A stretch of DNA of 45,166 bases, taken from Chitinophagales bacterium (GTDB taxonomy: Bacteria > Bacteroidota > Bacteroidia > Chitinophagales > Chitinophagaceae). This document shows positions 17,141-24,579 of this stretch, piece after piece (within the stretch, counting starts at the first letter, position 1; every line of letters begins with the position of its first letter). Where the stretch lies: NCBI GenBank assembly GCA_026931905.1, contig JAIXLB010000013.1, positions 1 through 45,166 of the forward strand, given 5' to 3'. The notes beneath the pieces are model-generated. The model made no database searches, was not told the origin of the DNA, and worked only from the letters and a program-made list of their open reading frames with translations. A program made the position numbers and the translations under genes.

Positions 17141-17554
17141 TTATCGCTTTTTATTAAACAACAAATTATCTAAAGAATATTTTCCTCCACCAGCAAAAAC
17201 TATTGCAATATATGTAAATAAATAAAGCGATATTAATTCCAAAGCTTCATAACCATCTTTAAAATGTACTTTAAAAATTACTAAAAAATTTATTGCCAAT
17301 ACTATAGCTGCATATCTCGTAAAAAGCCCAAGCATCAACAATATTGCACAAATTCCTTCGGCAAATGCTGCTAAGTAAAAAGACGGATTTGCTCCTATAC
17401 CAATAGGGTCAAAAAATTTAATTTCTTGCCCTGTGAAAATTGTAGAAAGTTTTCCAAACCCATGACCATAAAGCAAAACAAAACCTGCAACCAATCTTAG
17501 AATTAAAATAGAAAATTCTTTTCCTGCTTTCCAATCTTTGTTTAGTGTAATCAT
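17141..17554 (-). CDS. DoxX family membrane protein
   Basis: 137-residue integral membrane protein with four hydrophobic segments (about 14-32, 58-80, 82-98 and 107-124). The family features are LRLVAGFVLLYGHGFGKL near the N terminus and a central FAEGICAILLMLGLFTRYAA. DoxX/DoxD-like proteins are linked to thiosulfate:quinone oxidoreductase in archaea and to redox homeostasis in bacteria, but most members have no proven function. It is a single gene between the convergent methyltransferase and a divergent peptidase gene. Confidence 0.87.
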   Translation of the reverse strand: MITLNKDWKAGKEFSILILRLVAGFVLLYGHGFGKLSTIFTGQEIKFFDPIGIGANPSFYLAAFAEGICAILLMLGLFTRYAAIVLAINFLVIFKVHFKDGYEALELISLYLFTYIAIVFAGGGKYSLDNLLFNKKR

Positions 17555-17643
17555 AAATATTTTTTTAAATGAAAAAATAAAATTTGTGCCTAAGATAAAT
17601 GTTTTGTTTTAAATACAGTTTATCAGTCTTTAAAAAACATTCT

Positions 17644-17651
17644 TACATTCG
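17644..17651 (+). promoter_or_regulatory. -7 element that sets the M20 peptidase start
   Basis: TACATTCG (one mismatch) 22 bases before ATG 17674. It lies inside the possible 25-codon upstream extension of the reading frame, so that extension is probably untranslated. Confidence 0.4.
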
Positions 17652-17673
17652 TTGTTCAAAAAAATTATTAGTT

Positions 17674-19041
17674 ATGCAAATCTGGAAAGAATATCAAGAG
17701 CAACACAAAGAACGCTTCTTAAATGAGCTATTAGATTTATTACGCATACCAAGTATTAGTGCAAGAAGTGAAAATAAGGATGACATGATTACTTGTGCAA
17801 ATGCTGTAAAACAAAGGCTTTTAGAAGCAGGTGCAGGTAAAGTAGAAATTTATCAAACACCAGGACATCCTGTTGTTTATGGAGAAAAAATTATTGATGC
17901 TTCAAAACCTACGGTATTGGTTTATGGTCATTATGATGTACAACCTCCAGATCCCTTAGAACTTTGGCATAGCGGACCCTTTGAGCCTGTTATAAAAGAT
18001 GGAAAAATTTTTGCTCGTGGTGCATGCGATGATAAAGGACAATTTTATATGCATGTAAAAGCATTGGAAACAATGGTAAAAACAAACACATTGCCTGTTA
18101 ATGTAAAATTTTTAATTGAAGGAGAAGAAGAAATTGGCAGTAAACATTTAGGTGAATTTTTAGAGCAACAAAAAGAACTTTTAAAAGCAGATGTTATTTT
18201 AATTAGTGATACTGCAATGATTAGTATGGAAAGCCCAAGCATTGATGTTGGTGTAAGAGGATTAACATACATAGAAGTAGAAATAACAGGACCTAACAGA
18301 GATTTACATAGTGGTGTTTATGGAGGTGCAGTTGCTAATCCTATTACTATTTTATCAAAAATGATTGCTTCGTTACACGATGAAAATAATCACATTACTA
18401 TTCCAGGCTTTTATGATGATGTAGTTGTATGCAGTGATGCAGAAAGAAAGCAGTTAGCTGAAGCTCCTTACAATGAAGAAGAATTTAAAAATGATTTAGG
18501 TGTAAAAGCATTATGGGGAGAAAAAGGATATACCACCAATGAAAGAACAGGTATAAGACCAACTTTAGAAGTAAATGGAATTTGGGGAGGTTATACTGGC
18601 GAAGGAGCAAAAACAGTTTTACCGAGTAAGGCTTTTGCAAAAATTAGTTGCAGATTAGTTCCTAACCAAACAACTGCAAAAACTGAAAAATTATTGATAG
18701 ACCATTTGTATAAAATTGCTCCAGATTATATTCAAATAAAAGCAAGTGTGCATCATGGTGGCGACCCTTACATGACTCCTGTAAATAGCATTGAATACAA
18801 AGCAGCAGCAAAAGCTATTGAAGCAGCATTTGGCAAAGCACCAATACCTGTGCGTGGTGGTGGAAGTATTCCTATTACTGCTTTATTTGAAAGTGTGTTA
18901 GGATTAAAAACTGTATTCATGGGCTTTGGTTTAGATAGCGATAATTTACACAGCCCAAATGAAAAATACGATTTATTTAATTACTACAAAGGCATCGAAA
19001 CTATTCCATACTTTCATAAATTTTACAACGAAATGAAATAA
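17674..19041 (+). CDS. M20 family dipeptidase (CNDP/Dug1-like)
   Basis: 455-residue di-zinc metallopeptidase. Metal and catalytic residues are visible in order: YGHYDVQPPD (H and catalytic D), GACDDKGQ (bridging D), the general base in EGEEEIGS, a later Asp in ISDT, and a C-terminal His in LHSPNE. The dimerisation/lid domain lies between about residues 190 and 370 and carries the RDLHSGVYGG motif. Length and sequence match the cytosolic non-specific dipeptidase (carnosinase-like) branch of M20 rather than ArgE/DapE. No signal peptide exists once the start is placed at 17674. It should hydrolyse cytoplasmic dipeptides during amino-acid recycling. It is probably monocistronic and followed by a 435-base gene-free stretch. 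Confidence 0.93.
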   Translation: MQIWKEYQEQHKERFLNELLDLLRIPSISARSENKDDMITCANAVKQRLLEAGAGKVEIYQTPGHPVVYGEKIIDASKPTVLVYGHYDVQPPDPLELWHSGPFEPVIKDGKIFARGACDDKGQFYMHVKALETMVKTNTLPVNVKFLIEGEEEIGSKHLGEFLEQQKELLKADVILISDTAMISMESPSIDVGVRGLTYIEVEITGPNRDLHSGVYGGAVANPITILSKMIASLHDENNHITIPGFYDDVVVCSDAERKQLAEAPYNEEEFKNDLGVKALWGEKGYTTNERTGIRPTLEVNGIWGGYTGEGAKTVLPSKAFAKISCRLVPNQTTAKTEKLLIDHLYKIAPDYIQIKASVHHGGDPYMTPVNSIEYKAAAKAIEAAFGKAPIPVRGGGSIPITALFESVLGLKTVFMGFGLDSDNLHSPNEKYDLFNYYKGIETIPYFHKFYNEMK

Positions 19042-19441
19042 GTAAAATTGAATTTTAATTTTTTTAAAGAACAACATAAATTATTTCATTCACATTTTCT
19101 TTTTCAATAAAAATATTTTAAAAAAAAACTTACTGCTTGTTCATACGAAATAATTTGTTGCTGCAAGAAAAAAAACTTTCTGAAAATTTATTTCACAAAA
19201 ATAAAAATAGCTGAAACTCTTTATTCATCAATATTTCAGAGGAACGTATTTTTTTCTCTTACACTCTACAACAGTTTTTGTTTTTAGAACCCTCAAAAAA
19301 AATTAAAATGCTTTTTCAAATTCACAACTGCGTTTAAAAATGTGAATAAGTTTATTGCAAAAATTTTCTTAGAAGTAAAAACTCTTTTTATTATTGTGGT
19401 GGGAAATTTATTTCCCAGTACTTACTAACCCATCCATATAT

Positions 19442-19471
19442 AAAGTGTCGCCCTTGCGGCACTTTTTATTT
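19442..19471 (+). terminator. Orphan Rho-independent terminator directly before the RluE-like gene
   Basis: Ten-pair stem AAAGTGTCGC/GCGGCACTTT with a CCTT tetraloop, followed by TTATTTG. It ends five bases before the next start codon, far from any upstream gene. Confidence 0.8.
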
Positions 19472-19472
19472 G
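19465..19472 (+). promoter_or_regulatory. -7-like element overlapping the terminator, before the RluE-like gene
   Basis: TTTATTTG (one mismatch to TAnnTTTG), then TATT and ATG 19477. If real, the terminator's T-tract doubles as the promoter and the transcript is leaderless. Confidence 0.35.
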
Positions 19473-19476
19473 TATT

Positions 19477-20067
19477 ATGTTGCGTTACTTTATTATATAC
19501 AAACCTTACAACACACTCAGTCAGTTTTCAAGTAAAGAAAACAAAACAACGCTTGCACATTATTTTAAACTTCCACAAAATATTTATCCTGTTGGAAGAT
19601 TAGATTATGATAGCGAAGGATTATTAATTCTTACGAACGATAAAAAACTAAATCATTTATTGTTACATCCTACTCATACGCATGAAAGAGAATATTGGGT
19701 GCAAGTAGAAGGCTCAATAAATACAAATGCTTTAGAGCAATTAAGCAATGGTGTTACTATAAATGTAAACGGACAACCTTATACTACTCAAAAAGCAAAA
19801 GCATCTATTATTACTGAACAAATTATAATTCCTGAAAGAAACCCTCCTATTCGTTTTAGAAAAAATGTACCAACTTCTTGGATAAAATTACTTTTAACAG
19901 AAGGCAAAAACAGACAAGTAAGGAAAATGACTGCTGCAACTGGGTTTCCTACATTAAGATTGATACGTTACAGAATTGAAACTATTACTTTGAATAATTT
20001 ACAGCCTGGTGAAATGATAGAACTTTCTCAAAAGTCAATGTACAAAAAACTATTCCCTGAAAAGTAA
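19477..20067 (+). CDS. rluE: Pseudouridine synthase, RluE-like (RsuA/RluB/E/F family)
   Basis: 196-residue rRNA pseudouridine synthase. There is no S4 domain; the protein begins immediately with the catalytic domain (YFIIYKPYNTLSQFS), as in RluE. The catalytic Asp is D43 in the motif PVGRLDYDSEGLLILTND. The C-terminal KLLLTEGKNRQVRKM and IRYRIETI are family signatures. The short S4-less form points to RluE (Psi2457 of 23S rRNA in E. coli), although target specificity cannot be read directly. It converges with msrB, one base apart at the stops. Confidence 0.9.
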   Translation: MLRYFIIYKPYNTLSQFSSKENKTTLAHYFKLPQNIYPVGRLDYDSEGLLILTNDKKLNHLLLHPTHTHEREYWVQVEGSINTNALEQLSNGVTINVNGQPYTTQKAKASIITEQIIIPERNPPIRFRKNVPTSWIKLLLTEGKNRQVRKMTAATGFPTLRLIRYRIETITLNNLQPGEMIELSQKSMYKKLFPEK

Positions 20068-20068
20068 T

Positions 20069-20614
20069 TTACTTTTTTTCTTCAGGTTTTTTTTCAAAAT
20101 TTAAAATAGCTCCATTAATGCAATACCTTAATCCTGTTGGTTTAGGACCATCTTCAAACACATGCCCTACATGAGCTTTACAACGTGCACATTGCACTTC
20201 AGTTCTATTCATTCCATGCGAAAAATCTGGTGTATAGATTAAAGTAGATTTTTGAAAAGGTGCAAAAAAACTGGGCCAACCACAACCACTTTCAAACTTT
20301 GTATCACTTACAAATAAAGGGTTACCACAAGCTGCACAATAGTAAGTTCCTTGCTCTTTAAAGTTTTCAAACTTACTCGAACCAGGACGTTCAGTACCTT
20401 TTTGTCTTGCTATATAGTATTGCTCTGGTGTAAGAATTTCTTTCCATTCTTCCTCTTTCATTACAACTTTATTTGTATCTGTTGTAGAGTATATAGGATT
20501 ATTATTTTTAGTAGTACTCATAGTTTTATTTTTTGTGTAAATATTTTGTCCCTGACAACTCATTAAAATTGTTGTAAAGCAAAATGAAAAATATAATTTG
20601 ATAGAAATTGTCAT
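20069..20614 (-). CDS. msrB: Peptide-methionine (R)-S-oxide reductase, lipoprotein form
   Basis: 181-residue MsrB that reduces R-methionine sulfoxide in proteins. The structural zinc is held by C93/C96 and C142/C145. The catalytic Cys is C165 in GLRYCING, and C111 in SGCGWPSF is a candidate recycling Cys. Residues 1-19 plus C20 (FTTILMSC) form a lipoprotein signal, so the enzyme is predicted to sit at the periplasmic face of a membrane, repairing envelope proteins. After lipidation a Thr/Asn-rich linker (about 25-50) precedes the domain. It is monocistronic, with a -7-like element four bases upstream of the ATG. Confidence 0.95.
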   Translation of the reverse strand: MTISIKLYFSFCFTTILMSCQGQNIYTKNKTMSTTKNNNPIYSTTDTNKVVMKEEEWKEILTPEQYYIARQKGTERPGSSKFENFKEQGTYYCAACGNPLFVSDTKFESGCGWPSFFAPFQKSTLIYTPDFSHGMNRTEVQCARCKAHVGHVFEDGPKPTGLRYCINGAILNFEKKPEEKK

Positions 20615-20618
20615 TCCA

Positions 20619-20626
20619 TAAAGGTA
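20619..20626 (-). promoter_or_regulatory. -7-like element abutting the msrB start (leaderless type)
   Basis: TACCTTTA on the minus strand (one mismatch), then TGGA and ATG at 20614. Confidence 0.4.
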
Positions 20627-20762
20627 AATTTTATTTCACTACAATCGTTTCTGCAAAATAAATTGATTGAGTTATTATGTACATTTTTAACACTAAGAGG
20701 CTTGCAACTAAAGGGTTTTAGGCATAAATCATTAATCATAAGTTTAAAACTATTTCAACCCT

Positions 20763-20770
20763 TACTTTTG
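20763..20770 (+). promoter_or_regulatory. -7 element that sets the isocitrate dehydrogenase start
   Basis: TACTTTTG is a perfect TAnnTTTG, 18 bases before ATG 20789. The reading frame is open 42 codons further upstream, but those codons lie before or inside this promoter and are not conserved-looking. Confidence 0.6.
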
Positions 20771-20788
20771 CAGCAAAATATTAAAAGT

Positions 20789-22243
20789 ATGATAAAGATT
20801 GCTGTTGCAAAAGGTGATGGAATAGGACCTGAAATAATGGATGCGACTTTAAAAATTTTTAATGCTGCTAAGGTTGCATTGGAATACGAAATAGTAGAAA
20901 TGGGTAAATGGGTTTTTGATAAAGGTTTCAGCAATGGAATGACCCCTCAAGCTCAACAAACCATTGAAAATACTGGTATTTTATTTAAAGGACCTATGGA
21001 AACTCCAAAAGGAAAAGGAGTAAAAAGTGTAAATGTTACTGCCCGCAAAACATGGAATACTTATGCCAACAAAAGAACTTTTCAAACTTTGCATGGCGTA
21101 GATACTGTTTTTAGCAAAGCTGGTATTCCTATAGATGTTACAATAGTTCGTGAAAATATTGAAGATACTTATGGTGGTGTAGAACACATGCTTACACATG
21201 ATGTAGCTTTGAGTAGAAGATTTATTACAAGACCTGGTAGTACACAAGTTATTCGTTATGCTTTTGAAATGGCTAAGAAAAAAGGAGCCAAAAGAATTAC
21301 TTGTGGACATAAAGCAAACATCATGAAAATTACAGATGGTTTGTTTTTAGAAGTTTTTTATGAAGTAGCAAAAGAATATCCTGAATTAAAAGCAGATGAT
21401 GTAATTGTAGATGATTTGTGTATGAAATTGGTAACACGACCCGATTTATTCGATGTAGTTGTTTTAACCAATTTACAAGGAGATATTGTTAGTGATTTAT
21501 GTGCAGGTTTGGTGGGTGGTTTAGGTTTTGCACCAAGTGCAAATATTGGCGACCATATTTCAATTTTTGAAGCAGTGCATGGAACTGCTCCAGACATTGC
21601 TGGAAAAAATATTGCTAATCCTACTTCATTATTATTAAGTGGTATAGGCATGTTGCAACACTTGGGTTTAATGGAAAGTGCTACATTGATAGAAAATGCT
21701 TTGCTTTATACGTTAGAAAGTGGCGTACATACTGGAGATTTTGGAGATAAATCAACCCCATCTGTAAATACAACAACATTTGCTGATACAATTATTTCGA
21801 ACTTTGGTAAACAGCCAAAACACAATCCTAAACCAAATATAGATGATGTAGCCTACTCTTGTACTGTATTGCATTTAGACGAAAATCCTATGTTGGAAAC
21901 AACAGAAAACATTAGTGAAAAAATTGTAGGTGTAGATATGTTTATTGAAAGTAATGTTCAGCCAGAAGAGTTGGCAAAAAAATGTTTACGTCATGCAGGT
22001 GTAAAATTTAAACTTGTTAATATAAGCAATCGTGGCACTCAAGTTTGGCCTACAGGTAGCCGTTATACAAACTTAGTAAACCAATATAATGCACGATTTG
22101 AAAGTATAGATAATGATGCGTTGAATCAACAAGATATTATTGGTTTGTATGTAAGCCTTAGTGGTGATTTTAAAATTTGTAGTTTAGAATTATTGAATAG
22201 TTGGGGAGACAAAAAAGGTTATAGTTTAGCTCAAGGTCAATAA
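20789..22243 (+). CDS. icd: NADP-dependent isocitrate dehydrogenase (Thermus-like, C-terminally extended)
   Basis: 484-residue TCA-cycle enzyme converting isocitrate to 2-oxoglutarate and CO2. It opens with IKIAVAKGDGIGPEIMDATL, characteristic of beta-decarboxylating dehydrogenases. It carries the substrate loop TIVRENIEDTYGGVEH, the metal-binding aspartates in VVVLTNLQGDIVSDLCAGLVGG, and the cofactor region EAVHGTAPDIAGKNIANPTS. The catalytic core ends near residue 335. An additional domain of about 150 residues (VDMFIESNVQPEELAKK onwards) matches the extended IDH type known from Thermus thermophilus (496 residues). NADP preference is taken from that family. The ATG at 20789 is chosen over an upstream frame-opening at 20663 on promoter position and homology. 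A GNAT gene follows after 33 bases. Confidence 0.93.
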   Translation: MIKIAVAKGDGIGPEIMDATLKIFNAAKVALEYEIVEMGKWVFDKGFSNGMTPQAQQTIENTGILFKGPMETPKGKGVKSVNVTARKTWNTYANKRTFQTLHGVDTVFSKAGIPIDVTIVRENIEDTYGGVEHMLTHDVALSRRFITRPGSTQVIRYAFEMAKKKGAKRITCGHKANIMKITDGLFLEVFYEVAKEYPELKADDVIVDDLCMKLVTRPDLFDVVVLTNLQGDIVSDLCAGLVGGLGFAPSANIGDHISIFEAVHGTAPDIAGKNIANPTSLLLSGIGMLQHLGLMESATLIENALLYTLESGVHTGDFGDKSTPSVNTTTFADTIISNFGKQPKHNPKPNIDDVAYSCTVLHLDENPMLETTENISEKIVGVDMFIESNVQPEELAKKCLRHAGVKFKLVNISNRGTQVWPTGSRYTNLVNQYNARFESIDNDALNQQDIIGLYVSLSGDFKICSLELLNSWGDKKGYSLAQGQ

Positions 22244-22276
22244 TTTTTTAAAAAAAATTACATCTCTATTCATCAA

Positions 22277-22735
22277 ATGATTACATTAAGAAGAGCAGAA
22301 AAAAAAGATTGCAAACGCCTGTTAGAGCTTGTACACGAATTGGCGTTGTATGAAAAAGCACCTAACGAAGTAACGGTATCTTTAGAACATTTCGAAGAAA
22401 GTAGTTTTGGTAAAAACCCTGTTTGTTGGAGTTGGGTTGCATGCGATAATGCTAACAATAAAGAAATAATTGTAGGCTTTGCTTTGTACTACATTCGTTA
22501 CAGCACTTGGAAAGGACAACGAATGTATTTAGAAGATATTATTATTACAGAAAACTATAGAGGAAAAGGAATTGGTAAACTTTTAATGAATAAATTAATT
22601 GATGAAGCAAAAGAAAAAAAGTTTTCTGGTATTGTTTGGCAAGTTTTAAATTGGAACGAACCAGCTATCCATTTTTATAAAAAATACAATGCAACTTTTG
22701 ATGATGAATGGGTAAATGTTAGTATTGATGTTTAG
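22277..22735 (+). CDS. GNAT N-acetyltransferase, diamine/thialysine acetyltransferase-like
   Basis: 152-residue GNAT-fold enzyme transferring acetyl from acetyl-CoA. The pyrophosphate-binding motif A is visible in YLEDIIITENYRGKGIGKLL (about 93-112). The segments ELALYEKAPNEV near the N terminus and WQVLNWNEPAIHFYKKYNA at about 121-139 are characteristic of the spermidine/spermine (SSAT) and thialysine N-acetyltransferase branch, so a small diamine or lysine analogue is the likely acceptor. It may be read through from icd, 33 bases upstream. It converges on the helix-hairpin-helix gene with seven bases between stops. Confidence 0.88.
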   Translation: MITLRRAEKKDCKRLLELVHELALYEKAPNEVTVSLEHFEESSFGKNPVCWSWVACDNANNKEIIVGFALYYIRYSTWKGQRMYLEDIIITENYRGKGIGKLLMNKLIDEAKEKKFSGIVWQVLNWNEPAIHFYKKYNATFDDEWVNVSIDV

Positions 22736-22742
22736 AAAAAAA

Positions 22743-23639
22743 CTAATTTTCACTTACAGTTACATAAGGAGCTATTCTATTAAAATCAAAATCTGTTAGA
22801 AAAAAGATTTTCGTTTTCAATTCATCTACTTTTTTATATGCACCATTTTTACTTCGTTGTTCAACTATTGCTTTTGCTATTGATTTATCAATATAAGGAT
22901 GTGCACTTAATTCAGATTCAGAAGCAGTATTAAGATTTATTTGTTTAATTTTTGTATGCTTAAAAGTTAAATAGGGCAATATACTATTGTACAAAGAATC
23001 TTTCATACCATAAACCTCTTTTACTTGATGTATTGCAATAAAACCTCCTAATCTCTCTCTATATTTTACAATTCTATATGGTAGCGATGTACCCATAGTT
23101 GGTATTTGTTTCAACTGCCATACAGTTGCAGTATTTACATCAAACAAAGTTTCTTTATTACTTGAATTTTTATTGTTTGTGTAAGTGTTATTTTTTTGTT
23201 CAATTCTTATGTACGGAATAATTCTATCTGCTTCATCTTTACTTAAACCCCATATTTTCCTGATGTCTTCAGGGTTTCTAAACCTACCCCCTTTGCTTGT
23301 ATAATTTAAAATAGTTTGAATGGTTCGCTCTCTTAATCCAAGTTTTCTCCAACCTTCAGCATCTAATGTATTAGGGTCAAAATAGAATAGCGTTGCTGTA
23401 AGCATTGTTACATTTGTTGAATCTTTTTTATTGTTAGATACAAATGTTTTATCTTTTTCTTTTCTACTTTGTAGTGCAGCAATAGTATCTGCCAAAGCTT
23501 TATCTACAACAACTTTATTGGTTTTTATTTTTAAAAAATAAGGAAGTATTACAGCAGTAATAATAATTAGTAGAAGAATAAATACGGCAGCTCTTTCTTT
23601 TTTTGAAAATGTAAAATATTCTTTTAATAATTTTTTCAT
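22743..23639 (-). CDS. ComEA-like helix-hairpin-helix protein, membrane-anchored
   Basis: 298 residues. One N-terminal transmembrane helix (about 18-36, ERAAVFILLLIIITAVILPY) anchors a periplasmic part with two or three helix-hairpin-helix units: one around residues 112-145 (NPEDIRKIWGLSKDEADRI), one around 172-215 (DVNTATVWQLKQIPTMG) and one around 235-285 (NLNTASESELSAHPYID). The DVNTAT and NLNTAS openings are the ComEA signature. ComEA proteins bind DNA in the periplasm during natural transformation; a similar role is inferred, since no other competence genes are in the window. It lies upstream of nothing in its direction: the downstream neighbour is convergent. Confidence 0.85.
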   Translation of the reverse strand: MKKLLKEYFTFSKKERAAVFILLLIIITAVILPYFLKIKTNKVVVDKALADTIAALQSRKEKDKTFVSNNKKDSTNVTMLTATLFYFDPNTLDAEGWRKLGLRERTIQTILNYTSKGGRFRNPEDIRKIWGLSKDEADRIIPYIRIEQKNNTYTNNKNSSNKETLFDVNTATVWQLKQIPTMGTSLPYRIVKYRERLGGFIAIHQVKEVYGMKDSLYNSILPYLTFKHTKIKQINLNTASESELSAHPYIDKSIAKAIVEQRSKNGAYKKVDELKTKIFFLTDFDFNRIAPYVTVSEN

Positions 23640-23679
23640 TACATTTTAATTAAAAGGTTCAGCTATTTTATTTTAAAAA

Positions 23680-24456
23680 TTATACTTGAAATTGTAATCC
23701 ATCGTAAGCTAATTGTATATGTGTAGGTAGTTGATTGTTTATTGTATCATGTAAGCCAAGTTGATGACTAATGTGTGTAAAATAAGTTTGCTTAGCGTTT
23801 AATTCATTGGCTAAATGTGTTGCTTCATCTAATGTAAAATGAGATAAATGTTTTTCTTTTCTTAAAGCATTCAGTACTAAAACTTTTGAATTTTTTATTA
23901 GTTCTTTTTCATGTTCATCAATTTTGTTAGCATCTGTTATGTATGTAAAACCTCCAAACTTAAAAGCAAACACAGGCATTTTCAAATGCCAAACAATAAA
24001 GGGTTGTATAGGAATATCGCCAATTAAAAAAGATGTTGTATCAATTGTATTCATTTCTAATTCAGGCACACCAGGGTATTTTTTATCAGAAAATGCATAA
24101 TAAAATTCTCTGCGTAAAGCATCTTCAGTTAAAGTGTTTGCATATAAAGGCATTGTTTTTTTAGAAAAATAATTAAATGCTTTTACATCATCTAAGCCTG
24201 CAATATGATCTTTGTGAGGATGTGTAAATAAAATTGCATCTAATTTTTTTACTTTATTGCGAAGCATTTGATACCTGAAATCTGGTGTTGTATCAACAAC
24301 AATAGTTGTTGTAGCAGATTGAATCATAATACTGCTTCTAAGCCTTTTATCTTTGGAGTTATTTGAAGTACAAACTCTACAATCGCAAGCAATCATTGGT
24401 ACACCACTGCTTGTACCAGTTCCAAGAAATGTTATAGTTAATAAAGGAGTTGCCAC
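23680..24456 (-). CDS. MBL-fold metallo-hydrolase, PhnP-like
   Basis: 258-residue metallo-beta-lactamase-fold phosphodiesterase-like hydrolase. The di-metal motif HPHKDHIAGLDD (H79, H81, D83, H84 with this start) is intact, and further ligands are probably Asp in YITDAN and His in THISHQLG. The early cysteine cluster CDCRVC (C24, C26, C29) matches the structural zinc site of PhnP, a 5-phosphoribosyl 1,2-cyclic phosphodiesterase; no other phn genes are present, so the substrate is uncertain. A perfect -7 element TAGATTTG (24467-24460) overlaps a TTG that could extend the frame by two codons, so I start at GTG 24456, three bases after the element. It lies upstream of the ComEA-like gene, 40 bases apart, in the same direction. 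Confidence 0.87.
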   Translation of the reverse strand: MATPLLTITFLGTGTSSGVPMIACDCRVCTSNNSKDKRLRSSIMIQSATTTIVVDTTPDFRYQMLRNKVKKLDAILFTHPHKDHIAGLDDVKAFNYFSKKTMPLYANTLTEDALRREFYYAFSDKKYPGVPELEMNTIDTTSFLIGDIPIQPFIVWHLKMPVFAFKFGGFTYITDANKIDEHEKELIKNSKVLVLNALRKEKHLSHFTLDEATHLANELNAKQTYFTHISHQLGLHDTINNQLPTHIQLAYDGLQFQV

Positions 24457-24459
24457 AAT

Positions 24460-24467
24460 CAAATCTA
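24460..24467 (-). promoter_or_regulatory. -7 element abutting the MBL hydrolase start (leaderless type)
   Basis: TAGATTTG on the minus strand is a perfect TAnnTTTG. It is followed by ATT and the GTG chosen as start. Confidence 0.5.
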
Positions 24468-24522
24468 CAAGAAAAGTTATTTATAAAAAATAGAAAAAGG
24501 AGTTTATCAGTATGTTTTTTTT

Positions 24523-24552
24523 GAAAAAAAATAAAAAGCCCCTTTCGGGGCT
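24523..24552 (-). terminator. Rho-independent terminator of the ileS-dksA-like operon
   Basis: On the minus strand AGCCCC-GAAA-GGGGCT (24552-24537) is followed by TTTTATTTTTTTT. It lies 27 bases after the stop codon at 24580. Confidence 0.92.
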
Positions 24553-24579
24553 AAAGCTAATTTTTATATTTTGAGAATT

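Larger units (their letters stand above)
19042..19476 (+). ncRNA. 435-bp gene-free stretch with an orphan terminator; possible small RNA or leader
   Basis: No convincing coding frame is visible. The stretch is strongly AT-rich and structured: a weak AT hairpin with T-run right after the peptidase stop (19043-19063), a CTGAAA/TTTCAG hairpin (19211-19239), a TGGGAAA/TTTCCCA hairpin (19400-19417), and a strong terminator at 19442-19471. TGGG at 19400-19403 could instead pair with CCCA at 19429-19432, extended by TGG/CCA with one bulge, so two exclusive folds exist. The terminator is 400 bases from the last stop codon, so either a small RNA ends there or it is an attenuator of the pseudouridine synthase gene starting at 19477. 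No clear internal promoter was found. I cannot match it to a named RNA family. Confidence 0.3.

Noticed and set aside
17599..17673. 25-codon N-terminal extension of the M20 peptidase
   Set aside because: It contains a -7-like element, is basic and unlike the family, and the ATG at 17674 matches the normal N terminus.
20663..20788. 42-codon N-terminal extension of isocitrate dehydrogenase
   Set aside because: A perfect -7 promoter element lies inside it and the protein from the ATG at 20789 already starts exactly as the family does.
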